Both the position numbers and the translations under genes were made by a program. Of a stretch of DNA of 64,000 nucleotides, positions 10,844 to 23,180 are shown piece after piece. How positions within the stretch are numbered: position 1 is the stretch's first letter; the number at the start of each line of letters is the position of its first letter. The notes under the pieces were generated by a model. That model searched no databases. It worked only from the letters and a program-made list of their open reading frames with translations, and was not told the DNA's origin. Origin of the DNA: Clytia hemisphaerica. Lineage: Eukaryota; Cnidaria; Hydrozoa; Leptothecata; Clytiidae. The stretch is from positions 1-64,000 of the forward strand of contig CACVBU010000818.1 in assembly GCA_902728285.1 (NCBI GenBank), read 5' to 3'.

Positions 10844-12838
10844 AGCATTCGAAAGAAAGCAAAGGGAGCGAGAGGTGAATATTTTAAATTTTATACACCC
10901 CTGTCTCAGTGACCCGGTGAGAACTTTTCACCCAGCGGGATAAATTGAAGGAGCCAAATGCCAATGGGGATGGGTGGGGATTTTAAATATTATTGTTTAC
11001 AGCTAAAAAATCCAGTGGGGATTCAAAAATTTTTTATACTTTTCTCAGTGGGGATGAGAGTTCTATGCAGTTTTTCCATGGGGATGAAATTTCAGGGTAT
11101 TTTTCTCACCGGGGACAAATTTTCGACCGATATTTCCAGTGGGGGGGGTCCCGCCGGGTCTGTGACACGGGGGTGTTTTTATTGATCTTGGCTTTAATAT
11201 CTAAAGCTTGGGATACTTCTTGTCCTGAGCAAAATCTCAAAATATTTTTGCCTAACTATTTTCCAAAGTCGAGATATTTAAGTTACAAGTTTTTGGCTTT
11301 TAGGATGAAAACAATAGAATTTCAACTTAAGAACTGTGTAAGAACCCATTTTCAAAAGTTTCAAATTTTGATATCTCGATTTTGGAAAATTGGTACACAA
11401 AAATACTCTGAGGCTTTACCAAGGACCACTGAAGGTTTCTGCAATCTAAATATCTCAAACCATCTGATTACACCTTGTGTGTGCGTTTTTTTGTTTTTTT
11501 TGTTTTATTATATATCGTTGAGAAGTTTAATTCTGAGCACTATAATCTTTGGGGAAAAAAGTATTCCAAAAATTTTAGTACTTGAAGTTGAAGAAGAAGA
11601 AAACACTGAACTTTTTTTCCTCCAACTTAAGCTTTAGGTTGATTATGTTCGAGTTCACCATCTGAAATGACGTCAAATATTTGTGTATCTGTCAATCTGA
11701 TTTCAAACTATTGACGTCATTCGCCCCCTTGCCAAATTCTAACCCAGCTCTCTCCCATGCAGTTTTTAACGTAAGGGTTGACAGGTGTATTGTGTATTAT
11801 ATTTTGATCTGTTTTTGTTTCTAAAGATTGAAATCGTGAACAAGATAGTGACTGAAGAGAAACAAATGAAGAGGCGTTACCAACAACAACCTCAATTATG
11901 GCCTGAAAATCGACCAAGGGTAAGTTGAGGAATTGTTAAAGGTTTTGTTTTTAAATAAGAGTGATATAGTTTTGCTTACTCATCAATTTTAATTCATAAG
12001 CTTTTTCACATTGGTATGATGTGGAGCAAGATTGGCTAGAAAGAGGAAAAGAAAAACATTTTTTTGCTTGTATCAGCAATACGATGATAATATATAATAT
12101 AACATAACAATAGGCAGACACTGTCCTGATATAAAATATATGTCTGATATGAAATGGGAACACTTACATAAAAATAAAACCTTTAATTTGTGTGTTTTAT
12201 GTTCGCCTCCCCCACCCCCGCCTTCGAGGACTGAGGCAATTTTAACCGCAACAAAACGGTAAATAGGCTCTAATTTATCGTCATCCTTAGTCATACATAA
12301 ACGTACCAAACAGGGATGAGCTGGAGTTTTTACAAGATACTTCACTAATTGGTCATTTGAAGTGATAGAGATGACGCGTTTTTTAGAAAAAGTAACAAAA
12401 TTGTTTTATCACTGGTTAACGACCAACCAAATCAAATAAGAGCGTGTAAAAACTCCACCTTGTCCCACCAAACATACCATCTCATACGAAAAAAAACACA
12501 TAAAACGGTTATTCTCGATGAGTTGTGGTAGGGCTTTCTAAGAAGAAGTCAAAAGAACGAGATTTATGGCAAAAAGTGTTGAAGGTTTGGTTTCTTAATA
12601 AATTGCGCATGCGCAAAAAAAAAAATCTTGATATCGTGCTTCAAAGAACTGTTTGAAAATTTTGGAAAGTAAGACCATTTGATGAAGAAAGTGTCTGGCC
12701 TCTAGTCTCGTTTCTTATGACAAATTAATCATTTCTTTACAGAGAATGCCACGTAAGCGATCGAAGCCACGTTTCGCACCATCCAGTGGTTCAGAATCAA
12801 TGGAATACGGTGGTGATGTTGAAGACGTCGGGGTATAA
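10844..12838 (+). CDS. Coiled-coil protein of unknown function, partial (three exons)
   Basis: Three exons join in frame. 10844-10874 follows acceptor TTTTTCAG and precedes donor GTGAAT. 11827-11919 follows TTTCTAAAG and precedes GTAAGT. 12743-12838 follows CTTTACAG and ends in TAA, although a donor GTATAA at 12833 would allow a further exon. The joined text runs from a charged helix (AFERKQRERE, then IEIVNKIVTEEKQMKRRYQQ) into a proline/arginine/serine-rich tail ending MEYGGDVEDVGV. Earlier exons were not found. The composition suggests the C-terminal part of a cytoskeletal or ciliary coiled-coil protein, but I do not recognise the family. The first intron contains the TIR element 10895-11176. 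Confidence 0.5.
10895..11176. mobile_element. ACACCCC-type TIR element, short copy
   Basis: Left end ACACCCCTGTCTCAGTGACC and right end GGGTCTGTGACACGGGGGTG bound an interior made of degenerate 'CAGTGGGGAT' units. Possible 6-bp direct repeat TTTTAT at the flanks. The same ends bound the 3.25 kb element at 59167-62418. Confidence 0.7.
12313..12467. mobile_element. Short TIR element (MITE), family B, copy 1
   Basis: Ends GGGATGAGCTGGAGTTTTTA and, inverted, AAAAACTCCACCTTGTCCCA. The interior contains GATAGAGATGACGCGTTTTT. A second copy lies inverted at 36134-36282. Confidence 0.65.
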
Positions 12839-14193
12839 CAACATTTTTAGATTCCAAGTTTAAAAAGGGATACAGAAGATTTAGCCTAGAAATCTAACCT
12901 AGTTTGATTCAGTCACCAGGATAAATCTGATGGTAAGTTGTGACTGAATAACCAACTTAGTAGATAGTATTCCAAGGCAAACTTAAAATCCGTAAATATA
13001 AAAAATCTTTAAAGCGCCGAAAACGCTATACTGCCAAAATCCGTGTGTCCTAGCCTTGTGAATACGGGCTGAGTTAACTAGGCTACAGTAGACTCTCGCT
13101 TATTCGAACTTCTATTATTGGAATCTTTATGTAATCCGAACTTATTCCCATTCCCTGTCAAAGAGCCCTCTCAATATATTTTCTATAGATCGGATGTCTC
13201 GGGCAAATAAGATTCAAGTTCGAATTAGTCGATTATATTTCTTTAAATCATTCACTGACTGATTTCTTTAGAATATAGTCTATTTTTCGATTCCTCTAGC
13301 TCAGTTTTGCTTCAAATTACATATCCTATGAACCTTATTCCAAACATTCAAAGAAAAAGCAAAACATTTCTGTTTCAAAAGTTTTGAAAAAATGATGCCC
13401 GGTATATATATATAGTGAAGATATGTAATATCTGTCATTTTAGAAAAAGAAAAGTATTGATATATAAATAACTCAAACTGATAAAAACGAAAAAAGTTAA
13501 GAATATTTTTGTTAATTGTGTGTATTTACGATTTTTTTGGTATTTTTTATTTTTTAATCATTCCGAAACAGAGGGTAATTTAGCAAAAAGTTAAAGGGAA
13601 TTTAAATAGTGGTATGTGAAAGAAAAACCTAATCCAAATAAAGATAGAAGAAAAGTAATAGTGGAGAAACAATGAATTGCAAAAAACTTTTTTGATAAAC
13701 ACACTTCCGTAAGTTCATCAAAATACATACAAAATGGGGACAAATACAAAAGCAAACACATCAAATAAATTAAAAAAAAAAAGATACATAAACAAAACAA
13801 AACCCGAAGTCCCAGACTTGTGACTGGCATAGTGACTTTCCACGTGTTTAAGGGCCCACACTCAGTCGCCTTCGGAAAACATAGTAGAAAAAGGAACCTG
13901 TCCAGCAGCTTCCAAACAAATAACAGACAACAAACAGACACTACAACAAAATACAGTACAAAAGGGCAGAAAGACATACTGTACCAACTATCCCACGTAC
14001 ACTACAGGTGAAACAAACATTTGTAACAAACACAATCTTACATAAAAATAGAAAAAATCACACAAAAACTGAAAAGAATAGAATCGTAAGTTGGCCGAGA
14101 ACCCGGTTCGGCGTGCCGCGACGGGAGGACTGCACAGGGCAAAGAAAAGTAGGAAATGAATACCTCCGATGCTAATGCTAATTCTTTAGACAG
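12839..14193. other. No gene seen; pogo-like MITE relic at 13088-13262
   Basis: At 13088 the sequence CAGTAGACTCTCGCTTATTC begins a pogo-like terminus that pairs with AAGTTCGAATTAGTCG near 13260. A long minus-strand frame at 13591-13977 is hydrophobic and low-complexity; it lies just 3' of the Penelope-like relic in that element's orientation and may be its untranslated tail. Confidence 0.45.

Positions 14194-14227
<34 letters not shown>
14194..14227. repeat. Poly(A) tract
   Basis: 34 consecutive A on the plus strand. The neighbouring Penelope-like relic is on the minus strand, so this is not its 3' tail; it could mark another insertion or be a simple microsatellite. Confidence 0.8.
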
Positions 14228-14228
<1 letters not shown>

Positions 14229-14239
14229 AAACAAACACA

Positions 14240-15610
14240 CATACAATACACAAGAAACAATTTAACAATTTGAAAATATGTAAAAATTCTTCGACGGTTT
14301 TCCCATACTTCATAAAACAGTCAGGAAACCTGAAAAAACATTTGACAACTTGCTTCTTCAAGAAAGCGTTTGAAGCACCCTGGTTTCGCATTCGAATGAA
14401 AAGCTCAGTGACTCTAGGAGTCAGATCTTCAAACATGAGTGTGCTACGTGCTATCCGTAAAATTTCTGAAAAGACGGATCCATAAAAAATGCACGATGGG
14501 ATGTTACTGTCGGCATGTGGCATCCTTACAATGAAGAAGGGAAAGGCATCTCTCTTATCAAAAAGTTTGTATCTAAAAATATTGTTTTCAACGGTGATAT
14601 CTAAATCTAAAACGATGCATGGTTTCCATGGTGCTCAACTTTGAGATCTAATTCTTTAGGGTAAATCTGTTTGTAGCAATTATGAAACTCATCTCTGTCA
14701 TTTAAGGCACACAAATCATCAATAAATCTACCTACAGAGTGGAAGTTATAGGCACTAGGCGAACTAGCAGAAATGAGACCTTTGACATACTCAGATTCAA
14801 AATGGTACAAAAACAGATTTGCCCAAAAAGGAGCAGGATCTATTCCCATGGGAATTCCAATGCACTGTTTAAGAATAGAATTGCCAACTTTGAAAAAGCA
14901 ATTTTTTATCAGAAAGGACACACACTCTGACAGTGAAGTACTAGTAAAGAACCTATCATCCTTCCCTTTTTGGCCTTTTGTAGTCCAGTATGCTGAAGTA
15001 TTTTAAAAACCAAGTTTATTTCTACAACCTAAATCAAACACAAAGTTAATAATTTTGGTTAAAATTTCAATGAGAAGATCGTGTGGAAGGGTTGTGTACA
15101 GTGTTGCAAAATCGAATGTTTAAATTCGTTTTGCTTTTTTCTTGGCATTGATTCTGTTAAGATGTCCAATAACAGGCGAAGAATTTTGTACAACCCAGAA
15201 CTTATTGAAACTAGAAAAGAAACGAGATTTATGATGGAATTGCTCAACATGTTTGTATAGAACTTTGAAGACCATGGATACAGCACGAGACAGCGGTTTG
15301 GTACTACATGATTTGGAAGCAATGATGAAGCGGCAACCAATAGGATTCTTATGCATTTTAGGAATCCAATACATAATGGGGAGGGTTTTCATTTTGTCAG
15401 ATAATGATAATCCAAATGTTTTACACAAGTTTTCGCTATTTTCTAAAATGGAGTTCAAATCAAGATTAGAAGGCTGATAGGTGTTATTTCCAGAGATTTC
15501 TCTAAGTAATTTTGTCGATTGTGACAATGACAAATCTTTTCTGTAAGGTTTCCAGATATGCCAGCACTTCTGGATTCTTTAGAATAGGTTTAGTGTCATA
15601 TATATCAGTG
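14240..15610 (-). pseudogene. Penelope-like retroelement reverse transcriptase, broken
   Basis: Read on the minus strand, successive frames give the N-terminal RT part (MYWIPKMHKNPIGCRFI, near 15360), a segment with FATLYTTLPHDLLIE at about 15100, then QCIGIPMGIDPAPFWANL (box 4) and FIDDLCAL (catalytic box 5, near 14700), and a thumb-like part with SNIPSCIFYG and ILRIARSTL near 14450. The pieces lie in different frames, so there are at least two frameshifts, and no GIY-YIG endonuclease follows. Elements of this type copy themselves by target-primed reverse transcription. The matches are to RT motifs I know; the exact clade is not resolved. Confidence 0.85.
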
Positions 15611-17504
15611 TAGACCTAAAGCTCTAAAACAGCATCTAATAACATGAAAACCAGAATATGATTCTTCAATGGGAATCAAAACTATAAAGTGCACTTACAA
15701 ACATCAATTTGTCAGATCTCACAAAATTAATAACCACACTGTCATCATTGACAATAAAACAAACGATTTTCTGTCAAGAGCCTTGTAAACATTCCAACAA
15801 CTTCCATCGAAATGATCTATCACAGCTCAGTTTACCATTTTTAATGCGGTCCGAGGATTGAGCCGAGAACTCTCGCATAGCGCCCGAGCTCCCGCGCGGC
15901 GCGCGCCGCGGGGATGAAAAACTTCAATCTGTCAATCATTTTCTCAAGCGAAGTGTACGCGAAGTGATTCTAGCTTTACGATAGTGCCGCGGATCATCAA
16001 TGGATAGTATTCAATTATCATTATCCCTTTATTTTCATTCCTAGAACTTTTGCAAAAAAAAGGAAAAATAGAAAAGTTGTATTTTTTACTGCCCTATTCA
16101 CATACTTTGAATTTGAAAGATCTTCTATGTGGCGTTTTTTTGCAAACCTCGAAAAACTGATTTTTGTCCCGCCTTTGCGGGATTTTGGCTCAAGTGCTTG
16201 AGTGCAGCATATGGTACAAAGTCCAAATATGCGTTTCCCGTAATTTTTGTATGAAGAGTTAGGTCTACTGTATATATATACTCCGGAAGCACCGGAAGAG
16301 CTCTGGAGCTTTCTGGAGAGAAAAATAGTGTCTTTTTAGCTGCTCCGGAAAACTTTGGAAGTTTCCAGAGCGCCGGGAGGGTCCTACGAATAGGTGCAAA
16401 ACAGTGAAACATAGAAAAGTTTCATTCTTCATTGCTTTAATCGAAATGAGCGAGGGGTTTGGAAAATTTTCTATGTTTAGTTTTTTGCACAAAACCCCTG
16501 TAACTATGGGCGAGCACCCTGTTGATAAGATGTTGGCTTGAAATCAAAAATGAAACCACTCAAAACGAAAGTAAAATCGGCCCGTACTGTACTTGAAATC
16601 CTGTATCTTGATATACATTAGCCTGGATATCCAAGCTCAAAATTTTAGAAAAAATAAGTTTTACCTCAGCCAGACAAAGTTCTAAAATTATAGAGCTTGG
16701 TTCACCTAGAAATCAGGTGAACCCCTGTTGACAGATTTTCCTGCATGAACCCCATGGCTGCAAATAAATATATGCACATAATGACATGCATAATTTCAAG
16801 ATGGTACCCCAGCAGTGATAAATCAATTTAGAATGGCATCCTTGACCATAAAATATAGACAGTGTGGTGGAAAGTCTGTTAGACAGAAAGTGCAAAGTAA
16901 ATTTTGGAGAAAATTTTTTTTAAAATATCCAACCCAAAACAGCACTACAAAATTGGCAAACAGAAAAGAAGAATTGAAGCAAAAGAAGGATATACCTTTA
17001 GTTCTTTACACGATGCAACCAAGTCATTAAGAAGATTAAAACAAGAATATCTATGCAAGTAATTGAAAAGAAAACAACCAGAACATCAAAAATTCCCATG
17101 TTTTGATCTTCACACTTCTTCCCTACCATTATTGTTATTTTTATTTGGATGCGTGGTCAAACACCCAAGGGAGATAATTAGATATTCTATTGTTATTTGC
17201 TTCGAAGAAGAAAAGTCAGGGAGATTTGCAAAGCAGCGTATGCGCCTTGCTGATCGCCCGCGCGGTCCACCTAAATATTTAGGCGAACACTTCAAGTCGG
17301 CTCGCATAATTTCTTATACGCGCGCCACCATTCAGATCTCTGATTCGCTTGGACCAACCAATCAGAATATCCGCATAATCATCCTCAGATGAGAATGCAG
17401 ACGATCTAGGTAAACCAGACCGTAACATAAGAAACATCAAAATCAAAAAAAGTTTACGGGCTGGATATCCAGGNAAAATTTCTTGCTGGGCCAGATAAAT
17501 TTGA
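15611..17504. other. No gene seen; Penelope 5' flank, GC-rich islets
   Basis: Weak Penelope-type coding similarity continues to about 15840. GC-rich islets occur at 15840-15925 (repeated GCGC words) and 17225-17345, the latter followed by ACCAACCAATCAG, a CCAAT-like word. A CTCCGGAAG-type inverted-repeat patch lies at about 16280-16385. A block starting GCCTGGATATCCAAGC at 16620 is echoed by CTGGATATCCAGG near 17460, next to an N. Confidence 0.4.
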
Positions 17505-18681
17505 TAAAAAAAGTGAAAACTAAAAATTTAATTTTATTCATTATTTGACGTTTCGGTGTCTTCTTTGCACCATGATCACAAGTATAGTAAAAAAAATTCA
17601 AAACGAATTTCAATTTACAACATTCAAAAAAAAATCACAAAATTAAAAAATTACTACCGTAACTTGGTCTAATGTCGACATCCCTCCTCTAATTTTGACA
17701 CCCTTTTATGAGCTGAAATTGATAGAAAGGTTGAAACTGTTTTTCTTTGCCTAATGGTCAGAGAGGAATTATTCTTTCTCAATCAGTGATTCAAGCTTTC
17801 ATATTATTCCTGTCTCTAAAAAAGGGTGTCGGAATTAGACGAGGGATGTCGATATTAGACCAACTTACGGTACAAGGTAGTTACAAGTTGTTAAATTTCA
17901 CAAAGGAACGCATACATCCTAAAAGAGCTCAAGGGGGAATGAAGAGACATGCTCATTCAAGTCCGGTTTGAGCTCCCTTATGATCAGCGTTTCTTTTATA
18001 TAAAGCTCTTCATCCATCCGATAATTACTATTATGTAAAACTTTCATATTATCTATGGAAAAATCATGATTTTCAGTCATTATGTGAGTTGTAACCGCGG
18101 AGGGTTTCTCGGGGTTACAATGTTCTTTGTATCTGGTGGCGACATGTCTTTTGGTCTTACCCAGGTAGAAAGAATTGCAATTTGTGCAGTGCATTCCATA
18201 CACAATCCAAGCTCGAAACCTTAAAGGTATTTATCTTTGAAATTAAAACAAATGTGCAATCCGAAGAGTGTGCAAAATTTGACCTGAGGTCAATTTGCGG
18301 GTATGTACCCTAAACAGTGCCATAGACTTTCTTTAAAACCTCAGACGAGTTCCCAAGAAATGGTAAAGTCAAAGAAACTTCCTTCTTTGGAACAGTCATG
18401 ACAACGGTCTCATCTTGTACAGAGTTCATCTTCTTAACAAAACTATCTGCTAACGACTTCAACAGTTTTTCAGGAACTGTTCTTTAAAAGGTCCCTTTTA
18501 TCACATCCCAATCTTTCTTGAAAAGTTCTTCATTAGAGCAGATTTTCCAGGCTCTATTAAGAAGATTCTTGACTAAATTGAGTTTGTACTTTCTAGGGGT
18601 GAAACTGTACCAATTAGTGTAAAGACCAGTGTGGGTAGGTTTGTAATATGTGCTTGTGGCAAATTTTCCTCCTAGCTTCAT
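17505..18681 (-). pseudogene. Penelope-like element C-terminus with GIY-YIG endonuclease, broken
   Basis: On the minus strand, 18681-18484 reads STYYKPTHTGLYTNWYSFTP and NLLNRAWKICS, the conserved segment after the RT domain in Penelope-like elements. 18203-17919 reads MYGMHCTNCNSFYLGKTKRH and a following REH-type helix, the GIY-YIG nuclease core, ending near 17919 with LKPDLNEH. The parts are in different frames, and the 3' end is split by the MITE at 17657-17870. This is a different copy from 14240-15610. Confidence 0.85.
17657..17870. mobile_element. TA-target MITE, family A, copy 1
   Basis: 214 bp bounded by CCGTAACTTGGTCTAATG and, inverted, ATTAGACCAACTTACGG, with TA on each side (17655-17656 and 17871-17872). 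The uninterrupted target survives in the inverted arm near 18905, where ACTACCTTGTAGTAAT is intact. Copies at 53791-54015 (complete) and 53119-53240 (left half, inverted). Confidence 0.9.
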
Positions 18682-18684
18682 GAT

Positions 18685-19027
18685 TTTATAACATAATGAC
18701 TGAAAATCATGATTTTTACATAGATAATATTAAATTTTTACATAATAGTAATTATCGGATCGATGAAGAGCTTTATATAAAAGAAAGCTGATCATAAGGG
18801 AGCTCAAACCGGACTTGAATGAGCATGTCTCTTCATTCCCCCTTGAGCTCTTTTAGGATGTATGCGTTCCTTTGTGAAATTTAACAACTTGTAACTACCT
18901 TGTAGTAATTTTTTAATTTTGTGATTTTTTTTTGAATGTTGTAAATTGAAATTCTATACTTGTGATCATGGTGCAAAGAAACACGAAAACGTCACATAAT
19001 GAATAAAATTAAATTTTTATTTTCACT
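18685..19027 (+). repeat. Inverted, truncated copy of the Penelope 3' end
   Basis: The 3' portion of the element at 17505-18090 is repeated here in opposite orientation, without the MITE. Coding remnants such as NYRIDEELYIKES can be read on the plus strand before frames break. It directly adjoins the 5' end of the minus-strand copy, giving the inverted arrangement described for Penelope-like insertions. Confidence 0.85.
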
Positions 19028-19084
19028 TTTTTATCAACTACTTAACTTAGGACGATGGTGAAATGGCTGTGATACATAGAATGC

Positions 19085-19689
19085 AACCCCTGGCTTCTTA
19101 GGGGGGGGGCTAGAACCTAAAGTTCTGGCTGGGGGCTCTTTTTCCCTAAGATCAGGGGGGGGCATAGAATCAACCCCTGCTAGGGGGGGGGGGGCTAAGA
19201 AGGGGGGGGGCTCTTCCCAGGGGGGGGGCTTATTGTTTGTTTAGGTCTGTGACTGGGGGCTAACCTAACACTTTTCCAGAACTAAAAATTTCTTTGACAT
19301 TTGGTACCTCTTAGTTAGTTCAAGCCTTTTCTAATTAAATTATTTCTTGTTTTTCTTTATAAGTTCTGATAGGTTAGTTCTATTATTCTTTAACTTTTAT
19401 TTTTCTAGTTTATTTTGCTAGCTTTTTAATAAGCTTTTTGATAGTTCCAGTTTTTAAATTCTGAAGAGTTCAGATTTTTAAGCATAAATTGAAATTTTTT
19501 TTTGTATTTTGGTAGGGGGCTGTCTATTTCGAATTTTGGTGGGGGATAAATCTCAGGAGGGGCTTCAACCCCTCTGCACTCTCTCTGTGATATCTGGCCT
19601 GTATTTTCACTTACTGTTAAATCTCTTTGACAACAAATTTACTTACTTTTGGTTACTTTTGGTTGTCTTCGAGCTTCATGCTNCCATCT
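19085..19689. repeat. G-run-rich repeat and flank
   Basis: Repeated runs of 7-13 G within units ending 'GGGGCTCTT' and 'GGGGCTTATT' at about 19085-19255; related words (AGGGGGCTGT, GGAGGGGCTTCAACCCC) recur at about 19510-19575. No coding sense. Homopolymers here are error-prone in assembly. Confidence 0.55.
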
Positions 19690-22140
19690 TCAAGGAGCAA
19701 ATCTTCACCCAGCGTGCCAAGCCATACGAGAACTGCCGTGTACAAGATCAATTGGCGAAGACGCTTCTAACACCCTATCGTAAATTCTATTGACGACATG
19801 TTAAGTCATTTCAAGCACCCAAGAAGCTATCGTCACAATTCCAAACATTGGTCAACATTCATGCTGGTGGATTAGATTAACGAAATTCCATTCAATGATC
19901 GAATTCCGAGCAACCATCCAGGAAGAGAAGTCAAAACGCCTGAAGAAATTGGATATGTCATCAATCCCATCCAGAGAACGTGCCTTGAATAACTGGTATC
20001 CAGAATTGACAATTCTTCTTCAAAATCGAACTAAAAAAAGACCAACAACTAAGAGGAGTCCGTCACCATAGCTCCATTTATGACCCACTTGGTACGTTCA
20101 CCTATCTACTTGAAGGAAAGTAAGCTTCTCCAGCAGATCTGCTGGAGAAGGGTGATGATCCACTGTCGCCAATGCAAAGTCAACAGTGGGAACAGTGGAA
20201 GAAGGAATCAAAACTGCTGGAAAAAGTTTCAGCGACCGATGCTTCCATCCCAGTGGATTTGGCCAGATTATCGATCATCGCTACACCATTTCTCAGATGC
20301 TCTTGTGATGCATATGGCCAAGCACATACATCAGACTTATCAACACTGCTGGGACATATCCATCATTGGTAAGTCAAATCGAGTTGCCCTCCAAAACGAC
20401 CAACCATTCAACGATTAGAATTAAACAGCTGCAGTATTATCAGTAAAGATTTCAAACTCACTCCATAACGAGTGGATCCTCATACAAACGCTACTTTTGG
20501 ACAGATTCACAAGTTGTGCTGGCATACATCAGCAATGAGGTTAAACGTTTTCATTATTTGTTTCCAATGTATCAAGTTATCCGAGAAATAGTGCACTTGA
20601 TCAATGTTACGTACCATCCAAGGAAATCCTTCGACGACACCACAAGAGGATTGAAGTCAACAACACAGCAAAAGACAAACGTTGATCCATGGACCAGAGT
20701 CCTACAGCCATTGAAGAATGGCCAGTACAACCAACCAAATTGAAAATTGAAAACGAGACAAGAAGTCAAAAGAATTAAATGCAATGTGTGATGACCATAA
20801 AAGCACATCCTATCAACTTGGAACAACATACATCAAAGTGGCACAAGATGAAACGAATCGTTGCAACCATGCTCAACGGCGTTACAAGTTGAAGTTACCC
20901 AATTAATCATCATGGTAGAAGACTTGAACGAGCAGACGTGTCATAATTCGACTTGCTCAGTGGCAGAGTTACCAGAAGAAATGCAACATTGGAAGCCAAT
21001 CAAAGAATTCCCTGAAGAAGGAGACCAATTGATTAAGTGGTCGCCATTGCTTGACGCAACATCTTCTCGAGTTGGGACGTATCCGCAATGCGGATACCAT
21101 TGAAACAAGGCATCCAATTATTCTCCCAGGAAATGTATAACCACCAACCTCATCATCGACATCTACATCAGACTAATCAGCTGGACGTACCTCAACTCTT
21201 CATAAAGGCACGAGGTGTGGTTTTGGATTATCAATGGAACTCCTCGTTCGATACTCCTATGAAAGTGTTCAATGTCGTATCCTTCGAAAAAGCTCAACAC
21301 AAAGAGGCTGATCTTCCAAAGGATTGGAACCTCACTCCATTCACGTATTGGTCTTGATATGTGTGGACCATTTATAATTCGTGAACGTCGTTTCAGACCT
21401 CAAGGCGTTATGGCATCATTTTCACATGTCTCAACACAGAGCTGTTCACTTCGAAAGCGTATGTTCAATGGATACTGATTCTTTCCTCCTCTGCTTGAGA
21501 CGTTTCATTTGTCGTCGTGGTTCAGTTCGTACCATCCGCTGATAATGGCACAACTTGTTGGTGCGAACAACGAATTGCAGAAAGCCCTCCAAGAATGGAT
21601 ACAGATAAAATCAAAGACAACCTCCTCGTTATGGGCACAGATTTCGTCATCAATTGGATCCATAACCCGCCATATGGAAGTAACTTTGGCGGTGTGTGGA
21701 ACGTCTCATGCGTCAGCACGAGCATTTTGAATGGTTTAATGTAACCCTGGTCATTCGTGAATGATGAGTCATTTCGTACGTTCTTTTGAAGTTTGAGGGA
21801 ATCATCAATTCTCGACCCCTCACAACTGATGGACTTGCTGACCCAGAATGTCCCAACATATTGTCCCTATCAACCTTTAACCATGAAATCCAATGTTATT
21901 TTCACCGCCACCTGAGTATTCCAACGTTCAGACATCTACTGTCGCCGACGCTGCGCGAGTCCAGCATCTTTCTAACGAATTCTGGTCGAAAATGGAGAAA
22001 GGAGTTCCTTAGTCATCTTTCAAAGTCTTCCAAGTGGGACCAACTCGAACGAAACAGAAAGAAGGTGATGTTGTCCTTCTTAGATGATTCCTACGAAACG
22101 AATGGAAACGAGCTGTCGTTACGAGAGCACATAAAGTGAT
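19690..22140 (+). pseudogene. BEL/Pao LTR retrotransposon, heavily decayed
   Basis: Short plus-strand frames follow the BEL/Pao order. There is an A17-peptidase/RT-like region (HHSSIYDPLGT near 20065, ESKLLQQICW near 20115), an RNase H-like piece (FWTDSQVVLAYI near 20500, followed by YHPRKSFDDTTRGL), an integrase with RRFICRRGS near 21500 and NPPYGSNFGGVWN near 21670, and the INSRPLTTD segment near 21805 with WRKEFLSHLSK after it. Many stops and frameshifts make it non-functional. Family knowledge: LTR retrotransposon of BEL/Pao type. LTR limits are not resolved; 22500-22870 could hold the 3' LTR. Confidence 0.85.
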
Positions 22141-23180
22141 GATGGTGTTGTTCGATCTGTTTATATAGACTTAATAAAACGAAATGTTCGCCCAGTGAAC
22201 AACTTGTGGTATTGTTGCATGGGATTATGGTTTGATTGATTGTTGTATTCCCAGGAGGGAGCCATGATATTTTTAGTATATTTTAAAAAACAAAAATATT
22301 TGAGTCTTTCAGTGTAGACTTTTGGGATTTTCTTGTGTTTTTTTTTTGACATTTTTTGTTTGTTTTTATTTTCAAGATGTTTTCAGCACATCTTGAGGGG
22401 ACCAGATTTACAGCTGAGCACAGTTTTGTTGATTTTGGCTCCTTTCAGGATATTCTTGTTTTGAGGTATGTTGTGGTGAGTTCTTGTTTTACAGTTTTTG
22501 TCATCCTTGTCTGTCTGGGCCTTATGTTATAGCTTATAGAGTATAAATTCAGCCTATTTATGATGTGTCATGGCCTCTATGTATAGACAAGCACATTCGT
22601 ATAGTTCTTTGTCTATTGTTTACATATATTGGTTATAATTGGTTTAGAATTAGGAAAGGAATGAGAGATGTATAAAAGAGCTTTGATGTTACATGATCAG
22701 TTGTGTTACAAATGTTGTCAAGTAAAGACATCAAGTGGTGAATAGTAAATTCACTAGTTCAAAGTTGGACAAAAATTATGTTTTGATTTTTTGATTTTAT
22801 GGTAACACACCTTGATACATGCTGGCTTCCTAGCATATTTACACATCTTGCTTAGTAAGTATTTATTTATTTACACTTAATATATTTTCAATATTTTTGA
22901 CTTCATTTGTGCTTGTGCATAGCTATTAAATTATTTTGCATACATATTCATTTAGCCTTAGGCCTAGCCTTCTGTATTCTTGACTTAGTTTACACACACT
23001 CACATAGTCTTTGTATTTTTCTATTTTGTTTCAAGTATATTTTTCTAAATTCAGTTTTTGTACTTTTATTTTAGCCTTTCTTGAAAGATATCAGTTTATC
23101 GGACGAGAACGAGTAATTTACTGTGGTTCATAAGTTTGCTGCCGCAACATCTATCTTATCTATAACTTTTTAATTAACAG
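22141..23180. other. AT-rich flank, no gene seen
   Basis: Lies between the BEL/Pao relic and the sulfotransferase exon. No coding exon recognised; a decayed LTR is possible but its repeat partner was not found upstream. Confidence 0.35.

Noticed and set aside
10993..11637. Open frame of 214 codons on the plus strand
   Set aside because: Its first part is the interior and right end of the ACACCCC-type element, and the rest is low-complexity hydrophobic text without splice or motif support.
13591..13977. Minus-strand frame of 128 codons, very hydrophobic
   Set aside because: Composition is that of AT-rich DNA read as Phe/Leu/Cys; it lies next to a Penelope relic and has no recognisable membrane-protein family features.
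14156..14485. Plus-strand frame with a poly-lysine run
   Set aside because: The lysines are the poly(A) tract, and the rest is antisense to the Penelope reverse transcriptase relic.
20080..22139. Intact genes within the BEL/Pao region
   Set aside because: All open frames are fragments of one pol region separated by stops and frameshifts.
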